Notes under the pieces: model-generated
What the model was told of the DNA's origin: nothing
What the model saw: only the letters and a program-made list of their open reading frames with translations
Databases searched by the model: none
Assembly: GCF_010614725.1 (NCBI RefSeq)
Contig: NZ_JAAEHL010000005.1
Location: 248,001 to 312,000, forward strand
Length of the DNA: 64,000 nt
Direction of reading: 5' to 3'
From: Flavobacterium ajazii
GTDB lineage: Bacteria > Bacteroidota > Bacteroidia > Flavobacteriales > Flavobacteriaceae
In this document: piece by piece, positions 51,245-60,554 of the stretch
Numbering within the stretch: the stretch's first letter is position 1
Layout of the letters: every line of letters starts with the position of its first letter
Position numbers and translations under genes: made by a program

Positions 51245-52330
51245 TTAAAAAGCAAATTTTAACTGAACGACAACTGCTTTTTTTTCTTCTGTATTCAAAT
51301 TACTTAAAGAGATTCCCAGCAGCCTCACAGAATTTTTCATTCGTTCCTGATACAATAATTCTTCTACTGTTTCGAGTATTAAGCTTTTATCCGAAATAAA
51401 ATAAGGAAGTGTTTTACTTCTGGTTTGTTGTGTAAAATCGCTGTATTTGATTTTGAGCGTAACTGTTTTTCCTGAAACATTATATCTTTTCAGCCTTTTC
51501 TCTAAGGAAGCAGCTATTTTTTCAAGCTGTTCCAGCATAAAAATTTCCGAAGTAAGATTTACATCAAAAGTATGCTCTGACGCTACCGATTTTGTATTTC
51601 TTGAAGGTTTAACTTCGCTATTATGTATTCCCCTGACCACATAAAAATAAAATTTTCCTGATTTTCCAAAATGTTTTTCTAAAAATTCAAGTGATTTACT
51701 TTTCAGATCTAATCCTGTAAAAATCCCCAGTTGATACATTTTCTCAGTTGTAACCTTCCCTACACCATAGAATTTCCGAATTGGTAATTCTTCCAAAAAA
51801 GGAATAATCTCATCCGGATTAACCGTTTTTTGACCATTAGGTTTATTGAAATCACTGGCAATTTTAGCAACAAATTTATTTACAGAAATTCCGGCAGAAG
51901 CTGTAAGCCCAACTTCATTCAAAATCCGTAATCTGATTTCCTGTGCCAGTAACGAGGCACTTGGATTTCCTTTTTTATTATGTGTTACATCAAGATAGGC
52001 TTCGTCAAGCGAAAGCGGCTCTACCAAATCTGTATACTCATGAAAAATTTTATGGATTTTAGATGAAATTTCTTTGTAACGATCAAAACGAGGTCGGACA
52101 AAAATAATTTCAGGACAGTATTTTTTCGCTAAAACACCGCTTATGGCACTTCGAACACCAAATTTTCGTGCCTCGTAACTGGCTGCAGACACAACTCCGC
52201 GGTTTTCTGAACCTCCCACAGCAATTGGTTTTCCCCTCAAAGCAGGATTATCCATTTGCTCTACCGAAGCATAAAAAGCATCCATATCAATATGGATTAT
52301 TTTTCGATATACCGGAGTTTCTTCTGACAT
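51245..52330 (-). CDS. dinB: DNA polymerase IV
   Basis: A 361-residue Y-family translesion polymerase. Catalytic carboxylates are in IIHIDMDAFYASVEQ (near residue 12) and EPLSLDEAYLDVT (near 102). The thumb HhH region (IRKFYGVGKVTTEKMYQLGI) and the little-finger domain (about 240-345) are present. A clamp-binding peptide at the C-terminus is not obvious (ends VVVQLKFAF). A -7 box ends only 5 bases before the ATG, so the transcript may be nearly leaderless. Confidence 0.95.
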   Translation of the reverse strand: MSEETPVYRKIIHIDMDAFYASVEQMDNPALRGKPIAVGGSENRGVVSAASYEARKFGVRSAISGVLAKKYCPEIIFVRPRFDRYKEISSKIHKIFHEYTDLVEPLSLDEAYLDVTHNKKGNPSASLLAQEIRLRILNEVGLTASAGISVNKFVAKIASDFNKPNGQKTVNPDEIIPFLEELPIRKFYGVGKVTTEKMYQLGIFTGLDLKSKSLEFLEKHFGKSGKFYFYVVRGIHNSEVKPSRNTKSVASEHTFDVNLTSEIFMLEQLEKIAASLEKRLKRYNVSGKTVTLKIKYSDFTQQTRSKTLPYFISDKSLILETVEELLYQERMKNSVRLLGISLSNLNTEEKKAVVVQLKFAF

Positions 52331-52334
52331 GATG

Positions 52335-52342
52335 CAAATTTA
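52335..52342 (-). promoter_or_regulatory. -7 box of dinB
   Basis: TAAATTTG on the minus strand (TAnnTTTG), 5 bases from the start codon. If used, transcription would begin at or within a few bases of the ATG. Confidence 0.45.
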
Positions 52343-52366
52343 AATCTAAAAAACATACTGGCAGAA

Positions 52367-52401
52367 AAAAAGGACTTAGTTTCTAAACCAAATCCTTTTA
52401 T
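52367..52401 (-). terminator. Imperfect hairpin after mfd
   Basis: AAAGGACTTAGTTT and AAACCAAATCCTTTT pair partly, with an internal mismatch; A-rich on the left, giving T residues on the minus strand. It lies just past the mfd stop codon. Confidence 0.45.
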
Positions 52402-52407
52402 AATTTT

Positions 52408-55400
52408 TTACTCCTCAAACAATTCCATCAACTCCAGCGCCCGTTTTATCGACTTCACATTTTCAAAAGTCAATAATAAACGTAGGCCGTTTACAGTTTG
52501 TTTTTCTTTCATTTTGCAAAGAGAACTTTGCTTTTGAACAAAGTTTAAAACATTTCTAAACTTCACCGATTGGTAATAATCCGACTGTTGGTCTGAGACA
52601 AAATAACCAATCATCTTGCCTTGTTTTAAAACCAATTTCTCAATTCCGACTTTCGTCGCAATCCATTTTATCCTGATACTGTTTAATAAAGCTGTTGCTT
52701 GTTTTGGCAATGGCCCGAAACGGTCGATCAGTTTTTTCTCGAATTCCTGAAGTCCAGCTTCATCTTTTATCGCTCCTAATTCGTTGTATAAAACCAAACG
52801 TTCTGAAACATTATTAATATATTCATCAGGGAATAACAATTCGAAATCGGCATCAATTTGAATGTCTTTTACATATTCTTTCGTATCAATATCATTTTCT
52901 TCAGGATACAAATCTTTGAATTCGTTCTCCTTCAATTCCTCAATCGCTTCATTCATGATTTTTTGGTACGTATCAAAACCAATTTCATTAATGAAACCGC
53001 TTTGCTCTCCTCCTAATAAATCTCCTGCGCCGCGAATCTCCAAATCTTTCATCGCAATATTGAAACCGCTTCCTAATTCGCTGAATTGCTCCAGTGCCTG
53101 AATACGTTTTCTGGCATCTTCTGTCATCGATGAATACGGCGGACAGATGAAATAACAGAATGCTTTTTTATTGCTTCGCCCAACGCGCCCGCGCATTTGG
53201 TGTAGATCTGATAATCCAAAATTATTAGCGTTGTTAATGAAAATCGTGTTGGCATTCGGAACGTCCAATCCGCTTTCGATGATGGTGGTTGCCACCAAAA
53301 CATCAAAATCTCCATTCATGAAACCTAACATCAATTCTTCGAGTTTTGCTCCGTCCATTTGCCCATGGCCAATTCCGACTCTTGCATTTGGAACCAAACG
53401 CTGAATCATTCCGGCTACTTCTTTTATATTTTCAATTCGGTTATTGATAAAAAAAACCTGCCCGTTTCGCTGAATTTCATACGAAATCGCATCACGGATA
53501 ATTTCTTCATTAAAACCAACCACGTTTGTTTCAATCGGATAACGATTTGGTGGAGGCGTTGTAATTACCGATAAATCTCGTGCTGCCATTAACGAAAACT
53601 GAAGCGTTCTAGGAATTGGCGTTGCTGTTAACGTCAACGTATCAACATTTGCCGCAATCGTCTTTAATTTATCTTTTACATTTACGCCAAACTTTTGCTC
53701 CTCATCGACAATCAATAAACCAAGGTCTTTAAAAACTACATTTTTGTTAACTAATTGGTGTGTTCCAATTACGATATCTAATTTGCCTTCGGCTAAATCT
53801 TTTAGCGTTTGTGTTTTTTGTTTTGCTGTTCTAAATCGATTTAAGTAACCAATAGAAACCGGCATATCTTTTAAACGTTCTGAGAAAGTTCTGTAATGCT
53901 GATAAGCCAGAATAGTTGTCGGAACCAAAACTGCTACCTGCTTACTGTTGTCAACCGCTTTAAAAGCGGCACGAATCGCAACCTCTGTTTTACCGAAACC
54001 AACGTCACCACAAACCAAACGATCCATTGGACGGTCGCTTTCCATATCCGCTTTTACTTCTGCTGTTGATTTCGTTTGATCTGGTGTATCTTCATAAATA
54101 AACGAACTTTCTAATTCGTTCTGAAGATAACTGTCCGGCGCAAACTGAAAACCTTTTTCTAAACGGCGTTTCGCATACAACTGAATCAAGTTGAAAGCAA
54201 TATGTTTAACACGTGCTTTGGTTTTTTGTTTTAAAACCTTCCAGGCGTTCGATCCAAGTTTATAAATTTTCGGAGGTGTTCCGTCTTTTCCGTTGTATTT
54301 AGAAATTTTATGGAGCGAGTGAATACTTACGTAAACAATATCATTATCAGCATAAACCAATTTAATGGCTTCCTGCGTTTTTCCTTCCACCTGAATTTTC
54401 TGCAAGCCGCCAAACTTCCCGATTCCATGATCGATATGGGTTACATAATCGCCTACGGAAAGCGCTGTCAATTCTTTTAGCGTAATATTTTGCTTTTTAG
54501 AATAGCCGTTTTTGATGTTGAATTTATGATAACGCTCAAAAATCTGATGATCTGTATAAGCCGTTATTTGATTTTCTTCGTCAATAAAACCTTGATACAA
54601 AGGCAGTACAATGGTGTGATATTGTTTTCTAATATTTTCTGAATTGGCTTCATCCAAAGATTCAAAAATATCATGAAAACGTTTTGCCTGAGTTTCATTC
54701 GAACAAAACAGATAATTCACATATCCGTTAAAATGATTATCACTTAAATTATTCAGTAATAAATCAAATTGTTTATTGAATGAAGGCTGTGGCTGAATAT
54801 GAAATTCGAATTTCTTAGTGGTTTTATAAACTGGTCTTGAAGCCAATTCTACAACCGAAAAATCTAAAGATCTTTTTATAAATGACGCCTGATTCAAAAA
54901 CAATTGTTCCGGCGTCGCATGTTTTATTTCTTTCGAAAGTTTCTCAAAAGCTTCTTCTGCTCTTGCAAACTGTCTGTCTAACTGAGAAAAAAGTCCTTCG
55001 GTATTTTGGATAAAAAGAACTGTTTTTTCGGCAATATAATCTAAAAAGCTTTCACGATTTTCCTGAAACAATTTGTTTTCGACATTCGGAATAATTGTGA
55101 TTTTTTTATGTGTTTCAACAGATAATTGCGTTTCAACATCAAATGTTCTGATACTGTCTACTTCATTTCCGAAAAACTCAATTCGATACGGATGATCATT
55201 TGAAAAAGAAAACACATCGACAATTCCTCCACGAACCGAAAATTCGCCAGGTTCAGTGATGAAATCTACTCTTTTGAATTCGTATTCAAATAAAACTTCG
55301 TTGATAAAATCGATCGAAATTTTATCGTTCAGAGCGACTTTTAAAGTGTTTTTATCCAGTTCTCTTCTCGTAACGACTTTTTCAAAAAGTGCTTCTGGAT

Positions 55401-55773
55401 AGGTAACAATTACTGCCGGTTTTTTTCGGGAATTAATTCTGTTTAAAACCTCAGCACGAAGTAAAACATTGGCATTATCGGTTTCGTCAATCTGATACGG
55501 ACGACGAAATGAAGCGGGATAAAATAATACATCCTGCTCGCCAATCATTTGTTCTAGATCGTTTAAGTAATATGCCGCTTCTTCTTTATTGTCTAAAACA
55601 ATTAAAAAAGGCAGTTCGGTTTTCCTAAAAACAGAACGGATAATAAATGAAACAGCAGACCCAAGAAGGCCGCTGATGTTCATTTTTACCTGATTTCCTT
55701 CAAGCAGATTCGAAGCAATCTGCTCTGCTTTTGGCAGATTATCGTATGTTGTATATAATGCGTTCTTACTCAA
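52408..55773 (-). CDS. mfd: Transcription-repair coupling factor
   Basis: A 1121-residue ATP-dependent translocase that removes RNA polymerase stalled at DNA lesions and recruits UvrA. The N-terminal UvrB-like module spans about 1-350. The RNA polymerase interaction domain starts near 445 (VGDYVTHIDHGIGKFGG). The helicase core has Walker A GDVGFGKTE near 590, DEEQ in LLIVDEEQKFGV near 690 and TLTATPIPRTLQFSL near 715. The C-terminal domain (about 985-1100) completes it. The start is a TTG that overlaps the end of the upstream lipoprotein gene by 8 bases; the next methionine is at residue 33 and would cut conserved sequence. Confidence 0.95.
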   Translation of the reverse strand: MSKNALYTTYDNLPKAEQIASNLLEGNQVKMNISGLLGSAVSFIIRSVFRKTELPFLIVLDNKEEAAYYLNDLEQMIGEQDVLFYPASFRRPYQIDETDNANVLLRAEVLNRINSRKKPAVIVTYPEALFEKVVTRRELDKNTLKVALNDKISIDFINEVLFEYEFKRVDFITEPGEFSVRGGIVDVFSFSNDHPYRIEFFGNEVDSIRTFDVETQLSVETHKKITIIPNVENKLFQENRESFLDYIAEKTVLFIQNTEGLFSQLDRQFARAEEAFEKLSKEIKHATPEQLFLNQASFIKRSLDFSVVELASRPVYKTTKKFEFHIQPQPSFNKQFDLLLNNLSDNHFNGYVNYLFCSNETQAKRFHDIFESLDEANSENIRKQYHTIVLPLYQGFIDEENQITAYTDHQIFERYHKFNIKNGYSKKQNITLKELTALSVGDYVTHIDHGIGKFGGLQKIQVEGKTQEAIKLVYADNDIVYVSIHSLHKISKYNGKDGTPPKIYKLGSNAWKVLKQKTKARVKHIAFNLIQLYAKRRLEKGFQFAPDSYLQNELESSFIYEDTPDQTKSTAEVKADMESDRPMDRLVCGDVGFGKTEVAIRAAFKAVDNSKQVAVLVPTTILAYQHYRTFSERLKDMPVSIGYLNRFRTAKQKTQTLKDLAEGKLDIVIGTHQLVNKNVVFKDLGLLIVDEEQKFGVNVKDKLKTIAANVDTLTLTATPIPRTLQFSLMAARDLSVITTPPPNRYPIETNVVGFNEEIIRDAISYEIQRNGQVFFINNRIENIKEVAGMIQRLVPNARVGIGHGQMDGAKLEELMLGFMNGDFDVLVATTIIESGLDVPNANTIFINNANNFGLSDLHQMRGRVGRSNKKAFCYFICPPYSSMTEDARKRIQALEQFSELGSGFNIAMKDLEIRGAGDLLGGEQSGFINEIGFDTYQKIMNEAIEELKENEFKDLYPEENDIDTKEYVKDIQIDADFELLFPDEYINNVSERLVLYNELGAIKDEAGLQEFEKKLIDRFGPLPKQATALLNSIRIKWIATKVGIEKLVLKQGKMIGYFVSDQQSDYYQSVKFRNVLNFVQKQSSLCKMKEKQTVNGLRLLLTFENVKSIKRALELMELFEE

Positions 55774-56368
55774 CTTTAGGTAAATTTGGATCTACAATAG
55801 TGTTCGGGATAGCTCGTGCCGTATCCAGCATTCGTAAAAAATCCGATTCACCTTCTTCTTGTGGGATTTTACTTTTTTGAACAATTTTATCCATTTGTCT
55901 TTGTAAAGACACCAATTCTTTATTGATCTCTCCAATTAAAAAAGTAACTTTTTCATCCGGAATTTTATCCAAATGAATAAATAGATCCATCATTTTTACT
56001 TTGGTAATCAAAATAGAAATACGGCTTTTAATCTGTGGCTGATTGAATTGAGACGGAATATTATTATTTAAGGCCATTGCTTTTTTTGCAATTGCGGCAG
56101 ATTTTTTCTGAAAAGCACCAATCGTTTTCTTTGGTTTTCCATCAAGTTCTTTTAAAAATTCCCGCCATTCTTTCCATAATGTTTCATTTTGCTCAGAAAC
56201 TTCATTAATAGGTTCGTCAATAAACGACCACCCTTTATTTATATTATTAAAGATGACTTCTTTCCTTTTTGCTTCTTTTTTATTTTCAGCCAGACGTTTA
56301 TCGTTTTCGTTCTGACATGAATTCAGTACAAATAGTATAAGCAGAAAAAGAGCTATTTTGTATTTCAT
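55766..56368 (-). CDS. Lipoprotein of unknown function upstream of mfd
   Basis: A 200-residue lipoprotein with a signal ending in VLNSC (Cys18), followed by QNENDKR. The mature part is helical and lysine-rich, with no domain I recognise; a coiled-coil tendency is seen near 130-165. The gene overlaps mfd by 8 bases and must be co-transcribed with it, although a link between an envelope lipoprotein and transcription-coupled repair is not expected. A -7 box at 56480-56487 implies a leader of about 105 bases. Confidence 0.75.
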   Translation of the reverse strand: MKYKIALFLLILFVLNSCQNENDKRLAENKKEAKRKEVIFNNINKGWSFIDEPINEVSEQNETLWKEWREFLKELDGKPKKTIGAFQKKSAAIAKKAMALNNNIPSQFNQPQIKSRISILITKVKMMDLFIHLDKIPDEKVTFLIGEINKELVSLQRQMDKIVQKSKIPQEEGESDFLRMLDTARAIPNTIVDPNLPKVE

Positions 56369-56479
56369 ATATGTAAAATTTATTTTTTAATGGTTATATG
56401 CGTTATCGCCTTTATTTATTGGATTTGTCTGAGCAAACTTTTTGTTAATGGCGATTTCATCTGATAAAACATTAAGCTA

Positions 56480-56487
56480 CAAAGTTA
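56480..56487 (-). promoter_or_regulatory. -7 box of the lipoprotein-mfd operon
   Basis: TAACTTTG on the minus strand (TAnnTTTG), 112 bases before the lipoprotein start; no good -33 element. The 56369-56664 gap is otherwise AT-rich, with no gene or hairpin that I can support. Confidence 0.35.
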
Positions 56488-56638
56488 CAAGTAAATTTTA
56501 CAATTATGAATTTTGAATTACAACCATTTCGTTAAGTTTAAGAAAAGTATCTGGAAACGAATTTTTCAAAAATAAATGTTATTTGTTATTAAATTCATAA
56601 TTTAACATTCTAAAAAGCACTACAATTTACGAATACAC

Positions 56639-56646
56639 TATATTTG
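56639..56646 (+). promoter_or_regulatory. -7 box of the threonine dehydrogenase gene
   Basis: TATATTTG (TAnnTTTG), 18 bases before the ATG at 56665. It contains the TTG at 56644, which is therefore not a start codon. Confidence 0.55.
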
Positions 56647-56664
56647 TTATTTAAAATCTATCCA

Positions 56665-57603
56665 ATGAATCCAAAAATATTAATTATTGGCGCTTGTGGT
56701 CAAATCGGGACAGAGTTAACACAGAAACTTCGTAAATTATACGGAACCGAAAATGTTATTGCTTCGGATATTCGAAAATTAAATACTGACGTTGTAAATT
56801 CGGGTCCGTTTGAAGTAATTAATGCTTTGGATTTTAACCAGATTGAGCATCTTGTCGAAATCCATCATATTACAGATATTTATTTGATGGCAGCACTTTT
56901 ATCGGCTACAGCTGAAAAAAATCCAGCTTTTGCCTGGGATTTGAACATGAATTCATTGTTTCATGTTTTGAATCTGGCGAAAGCCAAAAAGATAAAAAAG
57001 ATATTCTGGCCATCAAGTATCGCTGTTTTTGGACCAACGACACCTAAAGAAAATACACCTCAATATACCATTATGGAGCCTTCGACAGTTTACGGAATCA
57101 GTAAGCAAGCCGGTGAAAGATGGTGCGAATATTACCATAACATTTATGGAGTCGATGTTCGCAGTATTCGTTATCCGGGCTTAATCAGCTGGTCTACTCC
57201 TCCAGGTGGCGGAACTACAGATTATGCCGTAGATATTTTTTACAAAGCTATTGCTGATAAAAAATATGAGTGCTTTTTATCCTCAGAAACCAAAATGCCA
57301 ATGATGTATATGGACGATGCAATTGATGCTACCATCAATATTATGAAAGCCCCAGCTGAAGAAATCAAAATACATTCGTCTTATAATTTAGCGGCCATGA
57401 GTTTTACACCAACTGAAATTGCTGCTGAAATCAAAAAACATATTCCGGAATTTGAAATCACTTATAAACCGGATTTCCGTCAGAAAATTGCTGACAGCTG
57501 GCCTGCAAGTATTGATGATTCTGATGCCAGAAAAGACTGGAACTGGAATCACAAATTTGATCTGGAATCTATGACCAAAGACATGCTGGAGCATTTGGGA
57601 TAA
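56665..57603 (+). CDS. L-threonine 3-dehydrogenase, SDR type
   Basis: A 312-residue extended short-chain dehydrogenase/reductase that oxidises L-threonine to 2-amino-3-oxobutyrate with NAD+. The Rossmann motif is IIGACGQIGTELTQKL at the N-terminus and the catalytic YxxxK is in VYGISKQAGERWCEYYH near residue 143. PGGGTTDYAVDIFYKAI near 182 is the block I associate with the SDR-type threonine dehydrogenases first described in Flavobacterium, as opposed to other UDP-sugar epimerase-like proteins. The ATG at 56665 is chosen because the upstream TTG is inside the -7 box. Monocistronic, with a terminator at 57621. Confidence 0.82.
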   Translation: MNPKILIIGACGQIGTELTQKLRKLYGTENVIASDIRKLNTDVVNSGPFEVINALDFNQIEHLVEIHHITDIYLMAALLSATAEKNPAFAWDLNMNSLFHVLNLAKAKKIKKIFWPSSIAVFGPTTPKENTPQYTIMEPSTVYGISKQAGERWCEYYHNIYGVDVRSIRYPGLISWSTPPGGGTTDYAVDIFYKAIADKKYECFLSSETKMPMMYMDDAIDATINIMKAPAEEIKIHSSYNLAAMSFTPTEIAAEIKKHIPEFEITYKPDFRQKIADSWPASIDDSDARKDWNWNHKFDLESMTKDMLEHLG

Positions 57604-57620
57604 TTTCAAAATAAAACAAA

Positions 57621-57652
57621 AAAATACCGAAGTTAAACGCTTCGGTATTTTT
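57621..57652. terminator. Bidirectional terminator
   Basis: AAAATACCGAAG, 7-base loop, CTTCGGTATTTT: perfect pairs between the convergent threonine dehydrogenase and VIT-protein genes. Confidence 0.88.
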
Positions 57653-57664
57653 ATATGTTTTTTT

Positions 57665-60490
57665 CTAAAACTCAAATTCTCCAATCAGAATTTTGCTGTC
57701 GCTTTCGCGTTTATTTTCTTTTTGACTCTGGAAAACAGCGATTTTCCGTTCTTGTCTTCCATCAGAATAGTACAAATATACTTCTGCCATCACAGTTGTT
57801 GGTCCGGAAAGAATGTTCTGTCTCTCTCCGAAAAAATTGGTTTTAATTTTATACTTACCCTTTATGGCTTTTTTTAGTAAAAACTGTTCAGGACCAAAAC
57901 CCTGAGTGAAATCATTACTTAATCTGCCTCCAATTTCTGTAGATTTATGAGAATAAGAACAGTCTTCTCCTCTCGGATCTGTAACCCAAAGATCTATATC
58001 TGTATTGTCTTTATTCCAATTGATTACAACGCGAATGTCTATTGGGAGATTTGCTTTTAAACGATTATCAATTTTGCTGGCATCAACATTTTTATTTAGA
58101 CTCAGAATATTATTGATTTCCATAATCAAAATCTCTTCAATACCGTTGTCTCTTATAGAAATCTCATCGCTATACTCCTGATAAAGCATTGACTTATAAA
58201 CATTAAGTGCTTCCTGAGGCTTTTTATTATCAATTAAAGCCAATGCATAATCTCTGTGACTTTGAGAATCGAAAGGTCTCCATTCCAGAATTTTCTGGGT
58301 AATCCATAATTCTTTTTCATAATTACCTCTCTGTTTTAGCAGATAATATATCGTTTTGTATAATTCTTCATTTTCCAAATCAAGCTCTGCCAATGTACTT
58401 AAAACTTTTAAAGAAAGCACCTTGTCTCTTTTTTTAAATAGCAATTTAGAAACATCAAAATAATACGTCACCTGTTTTTCATATTTTGAACGATTTTCAA
58501 GATATTTTTGATAAATGAGTTCAGAGGATTCCAGATTTTTAAAATCTTTCATATACTCTTCTTTGCTTTCTACATCTATCAAAGTTATTTTTCCTTTGGA
58601 TTTTGGTGATTCCATACCGAAGTTACTTTGAACTCTTCCATCTGCGGAACTAAAAACAGCATTATCTTCTAATAATTGATCTTTGTTTGCTGATTCTCCT
58701 AATGACTGATTAGAAATCTTAGGATACTGCTTTTTTTCGACAGGTTTAAACTCCGTATTCCACCAGGCTGTTAGTTCGCGGGTTATATCAAAAGATTTAG
58801 ACAGAAGGTTTTTTCTTTTTTCTAAAATCTCTTTTCTATTTCTTGAAACAATTTTATTGTACTCAGCTAATAATTCCTGAGGCGGTGTGATTTTGTAACG
58901 CACATAATCATTTACATCCTCCAATACAATAAGACTGGTGTTCTTACTTACAACCCCAAACTGTTCGCTCAGATTTCTGATCTCATCACGGTTTTGAGTC
59001 GAATTAAGTTCAAGATCATTGATTTTTCTTTGTGCCCAAAATTGTGCAATTGGCCAGTTTTCTACCTGAACAGCTGTATTAAAATCTACAGGTATTTCAA
59101 AGTTTTTATTTCCTACAGAGAAAAGGGCGGTTAGTTTACCCAAATTTGGAGACGAAATTCCAAATATATTTACCGGCTCATTTACTGCCATTCCAATATT
59201 TGGATACAGCTCCTGAACATTCATATTTTCTTTAAATCCTAAAAATGTAACCGGAAGTTTTTTGTAGGTTTTAAGCGCCGATTGAGTGTCTAATTCATTA
59301 AGATTAATGAAATTTCCTCCAGATTGCAATGCTAAAAGTTTAAGCATATTAAAGTCGGAAGTCGGAGTACTTACTATGCTGCTAAGCGGTTTTTTGAACT
59401 TTAAAGTTAAATCACCAAAATTTGAAATTCCGTCAGAAAATAAAAAGTATTCTTCTACTCCCGGAATTTCTTTTAATGCACCAAAATCGGTTCCTCCATC
59501 GTATTTCAATTCAGCAATTCTATTTTTTAATGTACTCCAGTTTCCTCCGGAAACAGTAAATTCTTCGGTTTTCTCCAGAATATTATTCAATAGAACAAAT
59601 GTTACTGAAACATCTTTATTGCTTGAAAAAAAGGCAGTCAGAAAGTCAAGTTCTTTTTGATGGTTTCTCTTCGATCCGCTGAATGAATTATCCCAAATAA
59701 TAGCCATTTTATTAGATTTCGGCTTTTCTTTCACAGGGAAATTCATAGAAATACTGGCTGCAAAATAAAATTTATCATCAGAAGCTTTCTGCAACAAAAC
59801 ACTGGAAGATTGATTTACTTTTGGAATTGTTACTTTAAGGCTTTCATTTGGAGTAAAGTTTTCTTTATTAATCTCAGCAATCCATTGATTCCCTTCTTTC
59901 TGAAAAGCAAAGCTTCCATCCAGATTCTCAGTGATTTTGGGAGTTACCAGACTTTCATTAATCAATACTTTCAAATTAAATTTTGGAATACTGACTGCAT
60001 TGGCAAAACTTAAAAAATACTGATAATCCGAAGCAGAATTTTTTAATTCCTGATGATAAGTAATCTTAATGGTTCTGCTGCCTTGTACAGGAATCGGATA
60101 AATTCTTGTTCGAAAATTATTTCCCTCTACCTTTTCAATAATCCCCGGATCTATATTTCTTTTTTCAATACTTTCAAATACTTCCTTAGCCCGTTCTTTA
60201 GGAACCGGAACTGCATCTCTTAATTTTCCGTTGATATCTAAAGCATAGCCACTTATGCTTACTCCTTCAGGTAGCGGAATCGTAAGTTTTCCTTCTAAAA
60301 TTCGGCTACTAGGATTGTAAAATGTGTAAATAGCTGTTGTTGTGGCAAGATTTCCTAAAATTTTGGTCTCAATTTTTGCTTCCTGCAGGATGACCAGATG
60401 TTTTTTTTGATTTTCTACATCCAGAGTTGGAATTTGAGAAAAAGCTGCACTAAATATCATTAATGCACATATAGTAAAAACTTTATTCAT
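57665..60490 (-). CDS. Exported VIT/vWA-like protein with TPR and DUF2135 domains
   Basis: A 941-residue periplasmic or secreted protein with signal peptide (MNKVFTICALMIFSAAFSQ). A VIT domain occupies about residues 30-145 (NLATTTAIYTFYNPSSRILE, then PVPKERAKEVFESIEKR). A von Willebrand A-like domain follows at about 255-395 with a full MIDAS: DNSFSGS, GGTDFG and FSDGIS. Helical TPR-like sequence is at about 690-790. A DUF2135 domain lies at about 800-925 (DIDLWVTDPRGEDCSYSHKS). The set resembles inter-alpha-trypsin-inhibitor-like proteins. It lies 64 bases downstream of a trypsin-like protease gene on the same strand, suggesting a functional pair. Confidence 0.85.
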   Translation of the reverse strand: MNKVFTICALMIFSAAFSQIPTLDVENQKKHLVILQEAKIETKILGNLATTTAIYTFYNPSSRILEGKLTIPLPEGVSISGYALDINGKLRDAVPVPKERAKEVFESIEKRNIDPGIIEKVEGNNFRTRIYPIPVQGSRTIKITYHQELKNSASDYQYFLSFANAVSIPKFNLKVLINESLVTPKITENLDGSFAFQKEGNQWIAEINKENFTPNESLKVTIPKVNQSSSVLLQKASDDKFYFAASISMNFPVKEKPKSNKMAIIWDNSFSGSKRNHQKELDFLTAFFSSNKDVSVTFVLLNNILEKTEEFTVSGGNWSTLKNRIAELKYDGGTDFGALKEIPGVEEYFLFSDGISNFGDLTLKFKKPLSSIVSTPTSDFNMLKLLALQSGGNFINLNELDTQSALKTYKKLPVTFLGFKENMNVQELYPNIGMAVNEPVNIFGISSPNLGKLTALFSVGNKNFEIPVDFNTAVQVENWPIAQFWAQRKINDLELNSTQNRDEIRNLSEQFGVVSKNTSLIVLEDVNDYVRYKITPPQELLAEYNKIVSRNRKEILEKRKNLLSKSFDITRELTAWWNTEFKPVEKKQYPKISNQSLGESANKDQLLEDNAVFSSADGRVQSNFGMESPKSKGKITLIDVESKEEYMKDFKNLESSELIYQKYLENRSKYEKQVTYYFDVSKLLFKKRDKVLSLKVLSTLAELDLENEELYKTIYYLLKQRGNYEKELWITQKILEWRPFDSQSHRDYALALIDNKKPQEALNVYKSMLYQEYSDEISIRDNGIEEILIMEINNILSLNKNVDASKIDNRLKANLPIDIRVVINWNKDNTDIDLWVTDPRGEDCSYSHKSTEIGGRLSNDFTQGFGPEQFLLKKAIKGKYKIKTNFFGERQNILSGPTTVMAEVYLYYSDGRQERKIAVFQSQKENKRESDSKILIGEFEF

Positions 60491-60554
60491 ATTAAAAAGT
60501 GACTTTTTATTTAATTACAAAGGAGAAAAACTAATAAAATCATAAGAGGTTCAA

